Shown here piece by piece: positions 44,930 through 56,142 of a DNA stretch of 64,000 nt. The translations under genes were made by a program, and so were the position numbers. The stretch comes from Thysanoteuthis rhombus (Eukaryota > Mollusca > Cephalopoda > Oegopsida > Thysanoteuthidae), in the NCBI GenBank assembly GCA_963457665.1, contig OY735206.1, forward strand, positions 20,234,651-20,298,650, in the 5' to 3' direction. Positions within the stretch are counted from its first letter, which is position 1. Each line of letters opens with the position of its first letter. Below the pieces are notes generated by a model that did not search any database, had not been told where the DNA came from, and worked only from the letters and a program-made list of their open reading frames with translations.

Positions 44930-45950
44930 AACTGTTAGGAAGACCCCCTAGCGCGCTGCACTTCACACACTCGGTGTCAATCTGATGGCACGCGCTGCAA
45001 GAGGAACAAACTGCTTGCAGGCGTTAATATGTTGGGGGGGGGTCTGCATTCTTTGGATGTATTATTCTTTTGTTTCTTTTCATTCACTGTTATTTGAATA
45101 TGTGATCAACAAAATATTCCCATTTTCAAGAACATTTTGAACCTGGGTGCCCCCCATCGAATTCGTTTACGATAAAACATTGAGTTATCATGCTGTGATA
45201 GGAAATCCACCATCTTTCAGAAGTAACAAAAGAACTTGTACTTTGCAATTCCTAATAGCCAGTGTTTTTTTGTTTTGTTTTTGCCTAATTTCACACTGAA
45301 GTTCATTTCATTTTCTTCTGGTAACAACAATGGCAAGTATAATGGCAATAACAAAAAACATGACAGTCATCCAAATAAAAATGCTTTTTTTATGAAGGAG
45401 ACTTTTTGTAATCTGAAAAATCATTGGAAAAGTCAAGACCCTACGAGCTACTTTTTTTTCCCAGTTTATACCTATGATTGCCACAAATTATATCTAGACA
45501 TATCTAGATTTTTATGTCATCTATCTAGAAAAATCTCTATTTTATCAAAACCCTGTCCATGGCCAAGTTTTCAAAACTGATAAGCCAAGTCATTTAAGCT
45601 CCAGTCAGAGTGGTGTTTGACCCTGATGTAGCCAGTCCTGTCTTCTTACCCTTTTCAGTGTTCATAATTTGAGAACACATTCTTGAGGCCAACAGAAAAT
45701 CAATGGAGCAAATGAAATTTTGAATCATATTCCCTTCCCGCGTTTTCTCTCCTCTCAAAGCTTTTCAATTCCATTTATCTGTGAAGAAGATTCGTTTACC
45801 TCGAAAAATCAGCTCCAGGAATTGATGAACCATCATCATTTCATCCTTGGACAACAACAAAACTCTTTGGGGTGTGTTTTTCGTCATTGTAAGGCTGGAA
45901 AATCAATGACAGTCCCATATGGATTTGGGTTCGTGGTAGCATTACTTCAC
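44930..45950. other. No recognised gene
   Basis: Frames of 114 and 110 codons at 45236-45580 and 45720-46052 lack a recognised domain; the second runs into the LINE tail at 45954. Confidence 0.3.
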
Positions 45951-45953
45951 CCA

Positions 45954-46330
45954 TGTGATCATCATCATCATCAGCTGCAGCAATCTTTATATGTCAACAG
46001 CTGTACAAAGTCCTTCGACATATCCCTACATGACGACCACGAATTGCGTTAACCTCTGCCATGTCTTACCGGCAGACCTTTCTCATACCTCTATCTTATG
46101 CCCGGTCTTTTCCTACTACGTCCACTTTCCGTACACACCAATCAATTAGCCTCATGCATCATCTGCTTTCATCCTAGTCTTTCCTCTGATCCATTTAGAT
46201 ATTTTTCTCTCTCTCAGTTATCCCCTGCATTGCTCTTGCCATGACTCTTTAAGGTTCTTATGTTGGTTCCCAGCGCATTTTGGTTATTCCCATGTTCTGC
46301 GTCTGTAAGTCATTGCAGGTATGATGTGTT
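45954..46330 (-). mobile_element. Diverged RTE-like LINE 3' tail
   Basis: The plus strand starts with (ATC)n at 45958-45973, the inverted GAT tail. The minus strand then decodes in broken frames to RSAGKTWQRL and KWIRGKTRM, resembling the RGRP..RW and WIRxxTKV blocks of RTE C-termini. AATGACTTACAGACGCAGAA follows upstream. It is a different subfamily from the other copies. Confidence 0.4.
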
Positions 46331-46334
46331 GATA

Positions 46335-47080
46335 TTAAACTTTACAGTTCAAGCACATCGGAAAAGTGCTCTTTGATATGTCTCAATTCATACCAAATGA
46401 TTTACAACTGATCGATATGTGTCATCTTCTTTTTCATGGTCTTTCTCTAATTCTATAATATGTCTTAGGTAAATCTATGCGTATTATCTTGAATCACCTT
46501 TGCTCACCATCAAAGTCAATGATTGAACAACCGCAGCGGCAGAATTTGAAATAATGTAAAAGAGTTCCATTGAAAAATAAATATGGTCAGAATAAATTTT
46601 ATTTTTCACACGACTGGCGTTTTCTACTAGAAAATATTTCAAATAGGGTGAGAAAACAAAACAAGTCATAAGAAACACTTCAGAATAATACTCAAAGGGA
46701 CAAAAAGGCTTATTCGTCAAAATTTAGAAAAAAACATTTCGGGAGGGTCTTGTGACAAAGAAAAGGATTGACAAGAGCAAAAGGAAACACAAGCAAATTA
46801 TCAAGCCCATCAGAATAAAGCTACAAAAAAGTTACAAAAAAAGCTTCTTACACAGAAAATAGAATTTTTAGAAGGGGTTTAGTGGGATACCGATGCCAAA
46901 TTTCGAGTCAGTAGACAATTGCTGAGACAAGCGAATAAACAAACGCACGCACATATGAAAAAAAGGATATAACATTCACCAACTTTAATGGCCATGGTTG
47001 TTCAATTATATGCAACCGATAAGCACTCTTCCCAATCATAAAACTCCACATCATTACCCTCTCTATCTCTTCTATATCTT
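46335..47080. other. No recognised gene
   Basis: Short frames only. Confidence 0.35.
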
Positions 47081-47084
47081 ACTC

Positions 47085-47130
47085 CAGGGGTCAGCAAACC
47101 CTTTTTGGGCGGCAGGCCAATCTAGAATTG
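47085..47130 (+). mobile_element. hAT-like terminal inverted repeat, single end
   Basis: CAGGGGTCAGCAAACCCTTT followed by GGGCGGCAGGCC is typical of hAT element ends. No matching right end was seen before the TA array, so the boundary is unknown. Confidence 0.45.
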
Positions 47131-47272
47131 TTTGTTTGTTTACTTTTTTTGTTTTACAAGCCCAAGTGAATAATGAATCAAAGATCACCTTGAAAATAGA
47201 AACAACTTTCTTTTAATCAACTTAATATTCAAGAAGACACGCAAAAACAAATTTTATTTTCACTCGCATATA

Positions 47273-47275
47273 TAC

Positions 47276-47366
<91 letters not shown>
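47273..47366. repeat. (TA)n array
   Basis: About 45 TA units with one TG interruption. Confidence 0.97.
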
Positions 47367-47368
<2 letters not shown>

Positions 47369-47538
47369 CATTCTATTTGTTTGTTTATTTGTGCCACTTC
47401 TTTGCTAAAACTACGAGGCTTATCGATGTAATATTCTGCATTTGGACTAAGGAGAAATCAGTTCGTTTCATAGGCTGTACGAGGTTGACTGCAGTGATAT
47501 TAGTGGTCACTAGGTGTTCTTTCTTTGTAGCTTTTGGC

Positions 47539-47974
47539 CAATTTTCAGAGCAGTTGGCTACAATTTCAAGTTAAAGATACTGAAATTCAGTATATGGGTA
47601 CATCTTCAAACGGCAAAAATTGTCATCTCTGTGACGTAGACTTCTAAGGTCATCCAAAGTGACCAATTACCCAAATCCTGGGCCACAATTTAGATCATTT
47701 GAAACTGAAATTAGGCATAGTGGTATATCGGTCCATATCGAAGGTCATATGCGATACAGAATCGACTTTGGAGGTCATATGAGGTCATCAAAGATCATTT
47801 CTGACCATGTGCAACAAATTTTCAGAGTTGTAGGCTACGACTTAGCACTAGAGATGTTGGAATTCAAAATATAAGCACATCTTATCAAAGGTAACTGATT
47901 GAGCGAGTTTGGCTTGGCATAGGTGTAATATTTACCTCAGAAATCATTTGAAGTTCCCTCAGGCCAGAGTATTC

Positions 47975-48027
<53 letters not shown>

Positions 48028-48320
48028 TGTATGATTTTCACATAGGGGTTATCAGAGGTCACCATATGCAATATTTTGGTTATTTCCTGGTAATCTTCAA
48101 ATTTTTGGCCACTATTTTGCACTTAAGAAGCGGAAATTTTGCAAAGGTCTGCATCTTTGAATGGCAAAAGGTTATGTGAGGTCGGTGCTGAAGGTCAGTA
48201 ATGGTTACCTGAAATCATTTTTTAACAATAGAAATTATAACAAGGCATTACGACAATTTTTCAAGATCGCAGGCTTCTGTCAACTTTTGATTTTCTCGTG
48301 GACATCTCAATATTGGTTGT
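47539..48320 (+). repeat. ~280-bp tandem repeat, three diverged units plus a partial
   Basis: Anchors TTTTCAGAGCAGTTGGCTAC (47539), TTTTCAGAGTTGTAGGCTAC (47819), TTTTTGGCCACTATTTTGCA (48101) and TTTTTCAAGATCGCAGGCTT (48255) are each followed by a CATCTTCAAA/CATCTTTGAA-type block, except the last. The units contain repeated AGGTCA hexamers, including AGGTCATATGAGGTCA (47772-47787). A TG microsatellite interrupts unit 2. Confidence 0.6.
47980..48025. repeat. (TG)n microsatellite
   Basis: About 21 TG units within the second tandem unit. Confidence 0.96.
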
Positions 48321-48616
48321 TTTAGAGTTGAATCCCTAATCAACCATTTCATCCTGGCACGAAATGAGAAGAAAAAAAAAACTTCTGCGGTGGATCCAGC
48401 AGCCCTGAAAAACAGAGCAACGGCATTATTTCTCCCTTTTTACGCATCAGAATCTCCTTCGACAACATCTTTTCATAGTGTAAATAATTGTTTTTCCTGT
48501 TTGTTGTGTTAGGCGATAAGAAATATAATAAAGAACATATTTTTCCTGTTTGGCTATATTTCATGTTGTTTTCCCCTCTAGCAATGCCGGGTATCCGTGC
48601 TAATATTTATATACAA

Positions 48617-48747
48617 TGTCCTTCCCTGCCGATACTAATCTCTTTCATAGCAAAAGGGGGAGAATACGTTTTCACTGTAAGTCCCGTTTTATGCCCCGGT
48701 TCATGCTATTTTCTAACGTAGCACTTGAAATCTCTACCACTTCATAT

Positions 48748-48751
<4 letters not shown>
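48617..48751 (+). repeat. Inverted repeat, left arm
   Basis: TTCATAGCAAAAGGGGGAGA, then GTAGCACTTGAAATCTCTAC and CACTTCATATCAAT leading into (TA)n. It matches the reverse complement of 49407-49543. AGCAATGCCGGGTATCCGTG lies just upstream at about 48580. Confidence 0.7.

Positions 48752-48807
<56 letters not shown>
48751..48807. repeat. (TA)n-(TG)n microsatellite
   Basis: About 14 TA then 14 TG units at the end of the left arm. Confidence 0.96.
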
Positions 48808-49134
48808 CAAGTTGACAATGAGGAGAATAGTTGTGTATAAATCCAATTTATTATACTAACAAGCGTCGCCTTTCGGCTTTTCTTGTTTATTTCAAGTTAC
48901 AATGTCTTGTAGGAAGCATAAAGTGAGAAATGGATCCATGTATATTAATATAGGAGGAGACATGAACTAAGATTATAGAGAATTACCAGGGTTATGTTTT
49001 TGTGCTATCATTATATCATTGTCAACTTAATTCATCATTGTTCCGTTCAAAATTAGTAGATCGACAAAGCTGATAAGGGAAACACATCAAATTTAATTCA
49101 TGAACAAATATTTTCCTGATTGTCAACTTAATAC
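48808..49134 (-). mobile_element. Penelope-like 3' region (tentative)
   Basis: The minus strand contains CTTGAAATAAACAAG (48896-48882, a 4-bp stem), AAGCCGAAAGGCGACGC (hairpin GCCGAAAGGC at 48877-48868), then AATAAATTGGATTTATAC and TCATTGTCAACTTG. This order resembles Penelope-like element 3' regions. ATTGTCAACTTAAT recurs as a direct repeat at 49018 and 49118 and inverted at 48807-48819. No coding region was found. Confidence 0.35.
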
Positions 49135-49248
49135 ATATTGCGAAGTCGGATATATCGTATCCACATACTTATAACTGTATATACATATATATACATACAC
49201 ACACACATATATAAAGAGAGAGATGTAGATATACATACAAACAAACAC

Positions 49249-49253
<5 letters not shown>

Positions 49254-49291
<38 letters not shown>

Positions 49292-49343
49292 TATATATAT
49301 ATATAGATATATAGATAGATAGATAGATAGATAGATATAGATT

Positions 49344-49396
<53 letters not shown>
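49254..49396. repeat. (TA)n-(GATA)n microsatellite
   Basis: TA run to 49307, then about 20 GATA units with one break, ending beside the right arm. Confidence 0.97.
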
Positions 49397-49397
<1 letters not shown>

Positions 49398-49406
49398 CAT
49401 TCACAA

Positions 49407-49543
49407 ATTGATATGAGGAAGTAGAGATTTTAAGTGCTGCGATCGAGAAAAGCATACACAAGGACATAAAACAGGACACACTGGGAAAAAGTGTTCTCCC
49501 TTTTGCTATGAAAGACAGCTGTAATTGGCAGAGGAAGGACATT
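49407..49543 (-). repeat. Inverted repeat, right arm
   Basis: The plus strand reads ATTGATATGAGGAAGTAGAG, AGTGCTGCGATCGAG and CCCTTTTGCTATGAAAGA, the complement of 48617-48751. Both arms end in microsatellite at ATATCAAT, so they are two copies of one retroposon in opposite orientation. Confidence 0.7.
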
Positions 49544-49544
49544 C

Positions 49545-49825
49545 TCGTCTTTCAGAAGGAACCCAATCTCTTCGGCAATAGAAAACCGGACAGCCGTCAG
49601 CCGGGCACCAAAATGCTTTTATCTTTTATTTTCCTCCTCTGTCTCAACTCTTTCTGCTTGAAACCCCAGCACCTTGCTCTCAACTGTCGTTTCTCAATTC
49701 TTTGCAATAGGAACCGTTGGTTTTATGGTATTAAAACCATCAAACGTTTTTTGTCCACCGCCACATTTAATTTCTTCTTGTCTTCATCCACATATTAATT
49801 CATTGAACCAGACAGTCATATTTCT
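49545..49825. other. No recognised gene
   Basis: A 96-codon plus frame at 49508-49798 overlaps the inverted repeat arm and has no recognised domain. Confidence 0.3.
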
Positions 49826-49829
49826 ATAC

Positions 49830-50108
49830 CAGTGTTTCCTAAAGTGGGTTCCGCGAAAAGATCTAGGGGTTCCGTAAGATAAGATGTTTTTTTATAAAAT
49901 CTTATCAAAATTTAATTTTATAAAGAAAATGGTATTCACTATTTAAAAAAGTATCCATGAATAAATTCTCTCTCTTTTTTTTTATATATAATGTCTTATT
50001 AAGATTTAGTAAGTGGGAGTTGTCGGTAAAATAAATACATGAGTTCTAGGGTTTAAGGAAAATAGTTTAAGGTTTTCGCGAAAAAATAATTTTTGGAACC
50101 ACCACTTG
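49830..50108 (+). mobile_element. hAT-like MITE
   Basis: CAGTGTTTCCTAAAGTGGGT then TCCGCG at the left; TTTCGCGAAAA...TTTTTGGAACCACCACTTG at the right is its approximate inverse (CAAGTGGTGGTTCC). The target duplication is not clear. Confidence 0.5.
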
Positions 50109-50109
50109 C

Positions 50110-52075
50110 TTTCACCATTTTTCACCCCTACTGACAAAGTTTGAAGATATATATATATATATTAATTCGTGCCTGTTCGTTTGTATACACAACCCTTCCA
50201 GAAGCAAAACACGAATTTCAATGGGATTATCTGAAAGAGCAAGCAACGAGGTAAGGAAGAATCGATTGAAATTTTTGAACAGATCCATCTTTCTTTTGTT
50301 CATTCTTTCAATCAAGATGATTTTTTCATTTCTCTCCATACGTTTATGCTGTCAATCATACCTGTCTATACAACATTTATAAAAGTTTTCGGTGATCCAG
50401 GATTTCTTTTTCGCAGTTGCACAGAATGTATCGAAGATATTTATAGACTGATTCATACCAGCTGAGTTATGCACTACCTCAATTTTTTTGTTACTTTTTT
50501 TTTCTCTCGGTATCATTTTGGACAAAGCAAGTTTCATTTGGAACGTGGTTTCATTCACTTCTCCGAATGTTTGTCCGTCGGTATGTTCAACAAAGATACA
50601 GACTTAAGATTTTCAAAACATATATTGCAAATATTGCGTAGAGTAAGAATATTCCCCCTGCGATTGATGTTAGTCTACAAAATAAGCCAGTTTCCACTTC
50701 TATGATACCCCGATTAACGCTATTTTATTTTGTGGTCATTCGCTATGGTACTTTTCAAATACATTTCCTGATAAGTTTATTAGTGTTATTTCTGGAACAA
50801 TTAATGAAAGAATGATGAGTGGACAGTTTCCGAAATAATTATATACGGTAGATTTCTGTTAATGTGTAATGTGTATGAAAATAAACATATCCACACAGAG
50901 TACTGGTCAAAATCGTAGACCGATATTTAAATTCTCTTCAATATCCTCATCGTCCATAAACTTTTTGATTTCTTAGAGTGTCACCTAGAATCAATAAATA
51001 TTCTGGTCATCAGAGACTTGAGCCCAGTTTTATTTTGCATCTAACGTTGAAGTGATTTTTGTTTTTTACATTTCTGTCATAAGCCTTGGTAATTCTTTTT
51101 ACATCTGTTCTGAATTAGACGTTGTTTTTGCAATTAAGAATATCCCAGTCATGTTATGTGCACGATATATTTTAGATGTTATGTTATGTTTGATATGAGC
51201 AGAAATTCGAGATTTGCCGTAATTATAGTATATGAAACCCATTTTTCAGGTCCTGTAATGGTAGAATCAGCGGTTTTCCTCGGAACTTTCCTCCCTAGTT
51301 CATACCCTATTGATTCGAGTTCGATCACTTCCTCCACTGACAATGGACATGGTTGAATCGAGTATAATAATCTACGGCAAATACGAACCCTGAAAACTTT
51401 ACTCTTGTCCTCTTTTTGATTCTATGATTTGTTAAGATATCTTTTAATTCTACCAACTGATGAAATGCTGCGAGTTAAAAAAGATTCCGAGTTTTTTTGA
51501 TGGATAGCAATTTATAGGGTTCGTAGCTCTTGGTATGTGCTTCGTGTGCAAAAAAAAAGACCTTTTTTTAAAGGAATGTTAATATGGGAAAAAAGATCAA
51601 GTGGAAATTGATATTAATAAGAACCACGTTTGAAAGAATCGCTTTCTAATTTGACCGGTACTGTACACATTCACGATAATTCAACTTGTAGCGATATACA
51701 TCATCATCTAGCGATATTTCACCTGCTCTGGCAAGTGACTACTAGATGAGATATGTAGGACCAAGTTATTCAATCTTGTTGAAGCTCAACAACGTCATAT
51801 ATCTTATATTATAATAACTCCATATACCGCTGTTTGATTTAGTGTTGTATTTCTTAAAAACAGCTAGGGCGCTAATCGAGGTATTGCTGTAGCAAAGTGT
51901 AGACCAAGAATTTTTACCATGTGGGGATCTGGGACTGTACTTATACAGTACTGAACGTATAGGATACGGCGTCCACGTCATAGTGTTTTTTGAGCAATTT
52001 TCCTCTGCTATATTTGTTGGTACAAATTTTTCAATAGTTGATATTGAATTAGTATGATGCAAGGCATGTTGAATA
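50110..52075. other. No recognised gene
   Basis: About 2 kb of AT-rich sequence with short frames only. Confidence 0.35.
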
Positions 52076-52080
52076 CCCAT

Positions 52081-52149
52081 CGAGATTTAAACTCACAACA
52101 GGGCTTATAACCAGCAAGACCAGCCTTCTAACCATTGCCCTGTGGCCAG
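52081..52149 (-). mobile_element. tRNA-like SINE head or tRNA pseudogene
   Basis: The minus strand reads CCACAGGGCAATGGTTAGAA (box A) and TTGTGAGTTTAAATCTCG (box B) about 40 bp apart. The acceptor ends do not pair and the anticodon arm is not clear. Confidence 0.5.
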
Positions 52150-52218
52150 TTCCAGCTCCTCAAATCATCAAGATTATTGATATGTAAGATGCATGGATAA
52201 ATATAGCACAATGATATT

Positions 52219-52290
52219 CAAATTGTGTTCCACGGAACCACAGGGTTCCACACGACCTTTCAAAGTGTTTCGTGAAACAAAGTGACATTT
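52219..52290 (+). mobile_element. hAT-like fragment
   Basis: TTGTGTTCCACGGAACCACA then GGGTTCCACACGA and GTGTTTCGTGAAAC, related to the end of the element at 49830. Confidence 0.4.
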
Positions 52291-52616
52291 CCGCAATGTA
52301 CTTAATAATTCTCTATAAGATGAATGATTTATTCACAATTTTCACGTGTTTATTTTATTTCTTCAATATGATTGGTACTTTTTACGTAATAAAAAAACAA
52401 CCTTTCGCCTTTTCGATTGAAATCTTCTTGGTTATTTACGTGACACGTAGGCTATATTCAGTCAGAAATCGTTCAGACGCATATTTTTTCCTCAGTGAGC
52501 TTTATTCTTACTTCTCAATTCTAGTCTGTGCTTTTGTGTATACACATTCAAATAATTCTATAAACAAGGAAAAAATCCAATTGTTACACACACAAGTGCG
52601 CGTGCATGCACACATA

Positions 52617-52635
52617 CACACATATATATATATAC

Positions 52636-52667
<32 letters not shown>

Positions 52668-52675
52668 ATGTGTAG
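52617..52675. repeat. (CA)-(TA)n-(TG)n microsatellite
   Basis: Short TA core flanked by CA on the left and TG on the right; quasi-palindromic. Confidence 0.9.
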
Positions 52676-52885
52676 GATATGGAAAAGAAAGTTGTTTTTG
52701 AAAGAATTCCCTTGAATATTTAATAATTAAAAAGAGTGCCCTGAGTAATTGAAGTTTAGTATAGCACAAAGCCACATGTATTAGATAAATCAATAGGTAC
52801 TGGATAATCTGTAATGGTAATAGTCTACAAGAATAATTTATAATCGTTTCTCCATCGTTAGACCAGAGGAAATGACGATGTACTT

Positions 52886-52940
52886 GCTTATGTGGTCATA
52901 ACACTACAACTGCGGGGAACAAAGTGAGGTTCGATCCCAT
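52886..52940 (+). mobile_element. tRNA-like SINE head
   Basis: TATGTGGTCATAACACTACA (box-A-like) and GTGAGGTTCGATCCC (box B, 52924-52938); followed by TGTAATGGTCTATTAGAC, also seen at 41709. Confidence 0.45.
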
Positions 52941-52999
52941 TACAGTTGTAATGGTCTATTAGACTCGCTTGAAAACCATTACTGCGCTGTTCAATTTTG

Positions 53000-53485
53000 T
53001 GACCAACCCCGTTGAGATCAATCTATTCCGTTTTATAAGAGTTGCAGAATAATTAACATTGAAGATTGGCGTCATTTTGAAAAAGGAACACGCTGTAGTT
53101 ACTGTCTGATACACGTATTGCCATTCAGCTGAATAAGTACTTTCTGATACTTTCTGTGACTTTGAGACGAAACATTATATTACCATCATTGAGGAAGCCT
53201 ATGATCGTAAGGAGAAGGGTGTGACTGGGACTCTGGGAACCATTGGGAACGGTTTAATTTTGCTTGTACTCTGCAAAACGCAATTTTTGGAGCATTGTCA
53301 TTCACATTAGATACTCTTACGTGCTCAATCCCTTCCCACTCAAACCTGCCAATCAATTTGGGGAAAAGGTAGTCAGCTAATAAATTATTTCGATTAACTT
53401 TAATTACAATGAAGTGGTAAACTAATAATAAACAATGAGAAGAGATGAGATGAGAAGAAAAAGAAAAACACAACACACAGCGCAA
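53000..53485. other. No recognised gene
   Basis: Nothing supported before the LINE fragment. Confidence 0.35.
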
Positions 53486-53548
53486 ATGGTTGTAGATGTA
53501 CGAACCACAGCGCTGCTGGGATAGGTGAAGAAGGTATGAGTGGAGTAT

Positions 53549-53609
53549 TGAAGTCTTAGGGAGACTTACTGTCCCTCAAACTTCAGCGATAACTACCAGG
53601 CAACAGGTG
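53549..53609 (+). ncRNA. LINE 3'-UTR paired-hairpin module B1
   Basis: Outer stem TGAAGT/ACTTCA (53549-53554 with 53580-53585), inner GAC/GTC with loop TTACT, then TACCAG-GCAA-CAGGTG (53594-53609). Confidence 0.5.
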
Positions 53610-53662
53610 TGGGGTTGTAAACCACAGCACTGCTATGGATTGTGAGAGTGTGTAGAGGTGAG

Positions 53663-53725
53663 GCTGAACACCTGAGGACACTTGCTGTCACCCAGTCTCC
53701 AGCTGTGACCACCAGGCAACTGATG
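53663..53725 (+). ncRNA. LINE 3'-UTR paired-hairpin module B2
   Basis: Outer stem reduced to GCTG/CAGC (53663-53666 with 53700-53703), inner GACA/TGTC, then CACCAG-GCAA-CTGATG (53710-53725). It is the most decayed outer stem of the four. Confidence 0.45.
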
Positions 53726-53727
53726 TA

Positions 53728-53797
<70 letters not shown>
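53726..53797. repeat. (TAA)n array
   Basis: About 24 AAT units between the LINE end and a DNA transposon end. Confidence 0.97.
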
Positions 53798-53798
<1 letters not shown>

Positions 53799-54200
53799 AG
53801 GGTGGCTCAAAAGTAAGATTAAAATTAATCATAACTTTTTCTATTTTAACATTTTCTGTTTTTTTATTTGCTTCGCATACATGAAGAAACTGTTGGCAAT
53901 TCATCGTGGAAAAGTATACAAATGAGCAACGAACTAAAATATGATTTTACTAAGAAAACCTTCAACATTAACTCTGACGGTGTATTCTCGTTATTTGAAC
54001 ATGCTGATATTGCCATCTGAGTTCATAATTTGTCGTTTGTTTTTGAGGATTAGGCTTCGTTGTTGATCAACCACGAACAATGAAACGACAAAAATCGTGT
54101 ACGTGTGCAGAAGAGAGTAAAGGATGATCCTGTAGCATCAACTCAGCGTCTTTTCTGCTCCGCTTCCCGTATCTCACAGGTCTCCTAAAAGGATTTAGGG
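53798..54200 (+). pseudogene. DUF4817-type DNA transposon relic
   Basis: Left end CAGGGTGGCTCAAAAGTAAG resembles the terminal repeat of the family. Broken frames then give KYTNEQRTKI (start of the DUF4817 N-terminal domain), NHERNTTKIV and VQKRVKDDPVASTQR, which parallels the VxxxVxEDPxxSTRR linker, and ISQVS-KDLGL. Stops occur throughout and the DDE domain is absent. Confidence 0.6.
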
Positions 54201-54204
54201 TTAT

Positions 54205-55320
54205 TTGAAGGATAACGTCTACGTTAACAAGCTAAAGATTATGCATGAGTTAAAGAATGATACCCGAGAAGGAATCGGTGTGCTAGGATCAGGTTTCCTT
54301 TTCTGCAAAATGTTATTGAAAGAACAAGGATTAGTAGAGTTGAAAATGGGGGGGGGGCATCTGAAAGAAAACACTTTCCAGTACAAAGGTCCATCAAATT
54401 TCATTTAGACTAAAAAGATATTAATGTTTTAAACTCCTTCATAATATTTGAGCAACTTTGTACTTATTGCAATTATTAATCATTACATTTTTATAGGTAA
54501 CTAACATTATTTTGAGCAAATTATTTTTCTGTACGTACCGTTTGCAAAGTGCGTGAGCGCGCGCACACAGCATGGAGTGAACTATGCCTGACAGGCGCGA
54601 TCTAGCCACTCTAACGAATTGGTTCACGAGACAAGCTTGCAAAACATTGCACTACGAGAAGCACTTATCTACGATCTTTTGGTTTCCGCTCGCTCAGGCA
54701 AATAAGCGTCGTTATTGACTCGATCCGATAATAGTTTCGCTTCCCCTGGGTTTGACAGCAGAACAGGATTTAGTCAAATATTGGCTCGGCGCTGAACAAA
54801 GGAATGAGGATGTCTGTGATTATGAAGTGACTAGTGCCACAGTGAGCAAATAATGGTCTCTTCTCTCGGTATTTGTTAAATGTCTTTCACGTAAAGCTTC
54901 TGCAAATAGGCACTAGGGTGAACAGTGACTAAAAACGTTTTAGCAGAAACCAGAAAATAGGACCAAATCTCGGTGGATACATCGGTAGCGGGTTTATGTC
55001 TGGTGTCACTTGTAAGGGCTATAAAAATACTGGGTAAGGTAAATACAGTGAACGTTTGTTGTAACAGAACTCGTTCTAACTACACTATTTAAGATGCACT
55101 CGGGGGAACACTGACAGGAACATTTTAGAAGAGACTGGAAAATAGAAGCGGCCAAACGGTTCAAACTCCCGCTGAGACAATTAGCGTTTGCGTCATACCA
55201 ATGCCTTTGAGAAAAATCAAAATTTTGAGAATAGAAAAAGCTAAAAAAATACAAGGCAGGTGATAAAATGTAAGCAGTCCCCCAGAAGGGGAAAATCCAA
55301 TTAGTTCCAACGAGAAGTCT
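54205..55320. other. No recognised gene
   Basis: May include further decayed transposon sequence at 54205-54410. A GCGC-rich strip (GTGAGCGCGCGCACAC) lies at 54552-54567. Confidence 0.35.
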
Positions 55321-55324
55321 CTAC

Positions 55325-55690
55325 AACCAATGTGACCTCTTGGTAGTCACAAACTTAGCTGGAAAACGGAGCCTAACCAAACTGAAAACCATGCTCACTA
55401 TAATATAAACATCCAAAGAAAACACAGTTTGTCTAAAAAAAATCGATTCCATTGGAAAAGGCTAATGGCAATTGGTTGGCTACGTTGCGAAATAGTCAAC
55501 AGCTAGACATCACAATTAACAACGTGAATCTCCAGAGATCATATGCAAAACAAGACCGGCAAAAAATGGTGTGATCGTCTAGACAAGTTAAGGAAATATT
55601 GGCTCCGCGATACCCATGATAGAGAGGTCTGGCGAATCTCAGAGAAAGTGTATATCCAACGACAGACGCAAAAAGGCTGATAATGACGAT
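55325..55690 (+). mobile_element. RTE-type LINE 3' fragment
   Basis: CTTGGTAGTCACAAACTTAG, then CAGCTAGACATCACAATTAA, AACGTGAATCTCCAGAGATC, GTCTAGACAAGTTAAGGAAA and CATGATAGAGAGGTCTGGCG; ends CAACGACAGACGCAAAAAGG with a GATGATGAT-like tail. Confidence 0.8.
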
Positions 55691-55694
55691 GATG

Positions 55695-56140
55695 ATGAAG
55701 AGAACAGAGTTCAGTTGTAACCTTAGTTGTAACGGCAAACTCTAATGACGTGTTTTAACGATATGTTTTAATATTCAGATGGGACCATCGCCGAAGATAA
55801 GTTTGCAGCAGCTGTTCATAAAGATGTCTGTGCATTTAAAAAGCAATATAAAATCAGAAAACCCTCCAAATAACCTGCAAGTAGGGTATTAGACTGTGAA
55901 GGGGTAATAAGATTAATACACTTCTCAAAAAAAAATGAAAATACTCTTGAATTCCCAAGGATGTCATTATAAGAACCAACTGCATGTATACGGGGATTTT
56001 TTTAGTTATTTTTCCTTGTTTTCATATGTGACAGGATCTGATAAATGTAAATATGTTAAGGGTCTGGCTTAGTCTCGGGTATCTTGTTTTCGGAATGGGA
56101 TTTTAAACCTATACAACCACTGCCAAACATTAGGCTTTGG
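55695..56140. other. No recognised gene
   Basis: Nothing supported. Confidence 0.35.
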
Positions 56141-56142
56141 CT

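Larger units (their letters stand above)
53490..53725 (+). mobile_element. REL-LINE 3' end, severely 5' truncated
   Basis: Begins in the codons for QTTALL (CGAACCACAGCGCTGCTGGG), the C-terminus of the LINE protein at 12948, and continues into a 3' region made of two copies of a ~115-bp unit. A second CCACAGCACTGCTATGG at 53622-53638 starts the repeat. It ends at (TAA)n exactly as the 12.7-kb copy does. Confidence 0.75.

Noticed and set aside
52081..52149. Functional tRNA gene
   Set aside because: Box A and box B are present but acceptor and anticodon stems do not pair; treated as a SINE head or pseudogene.
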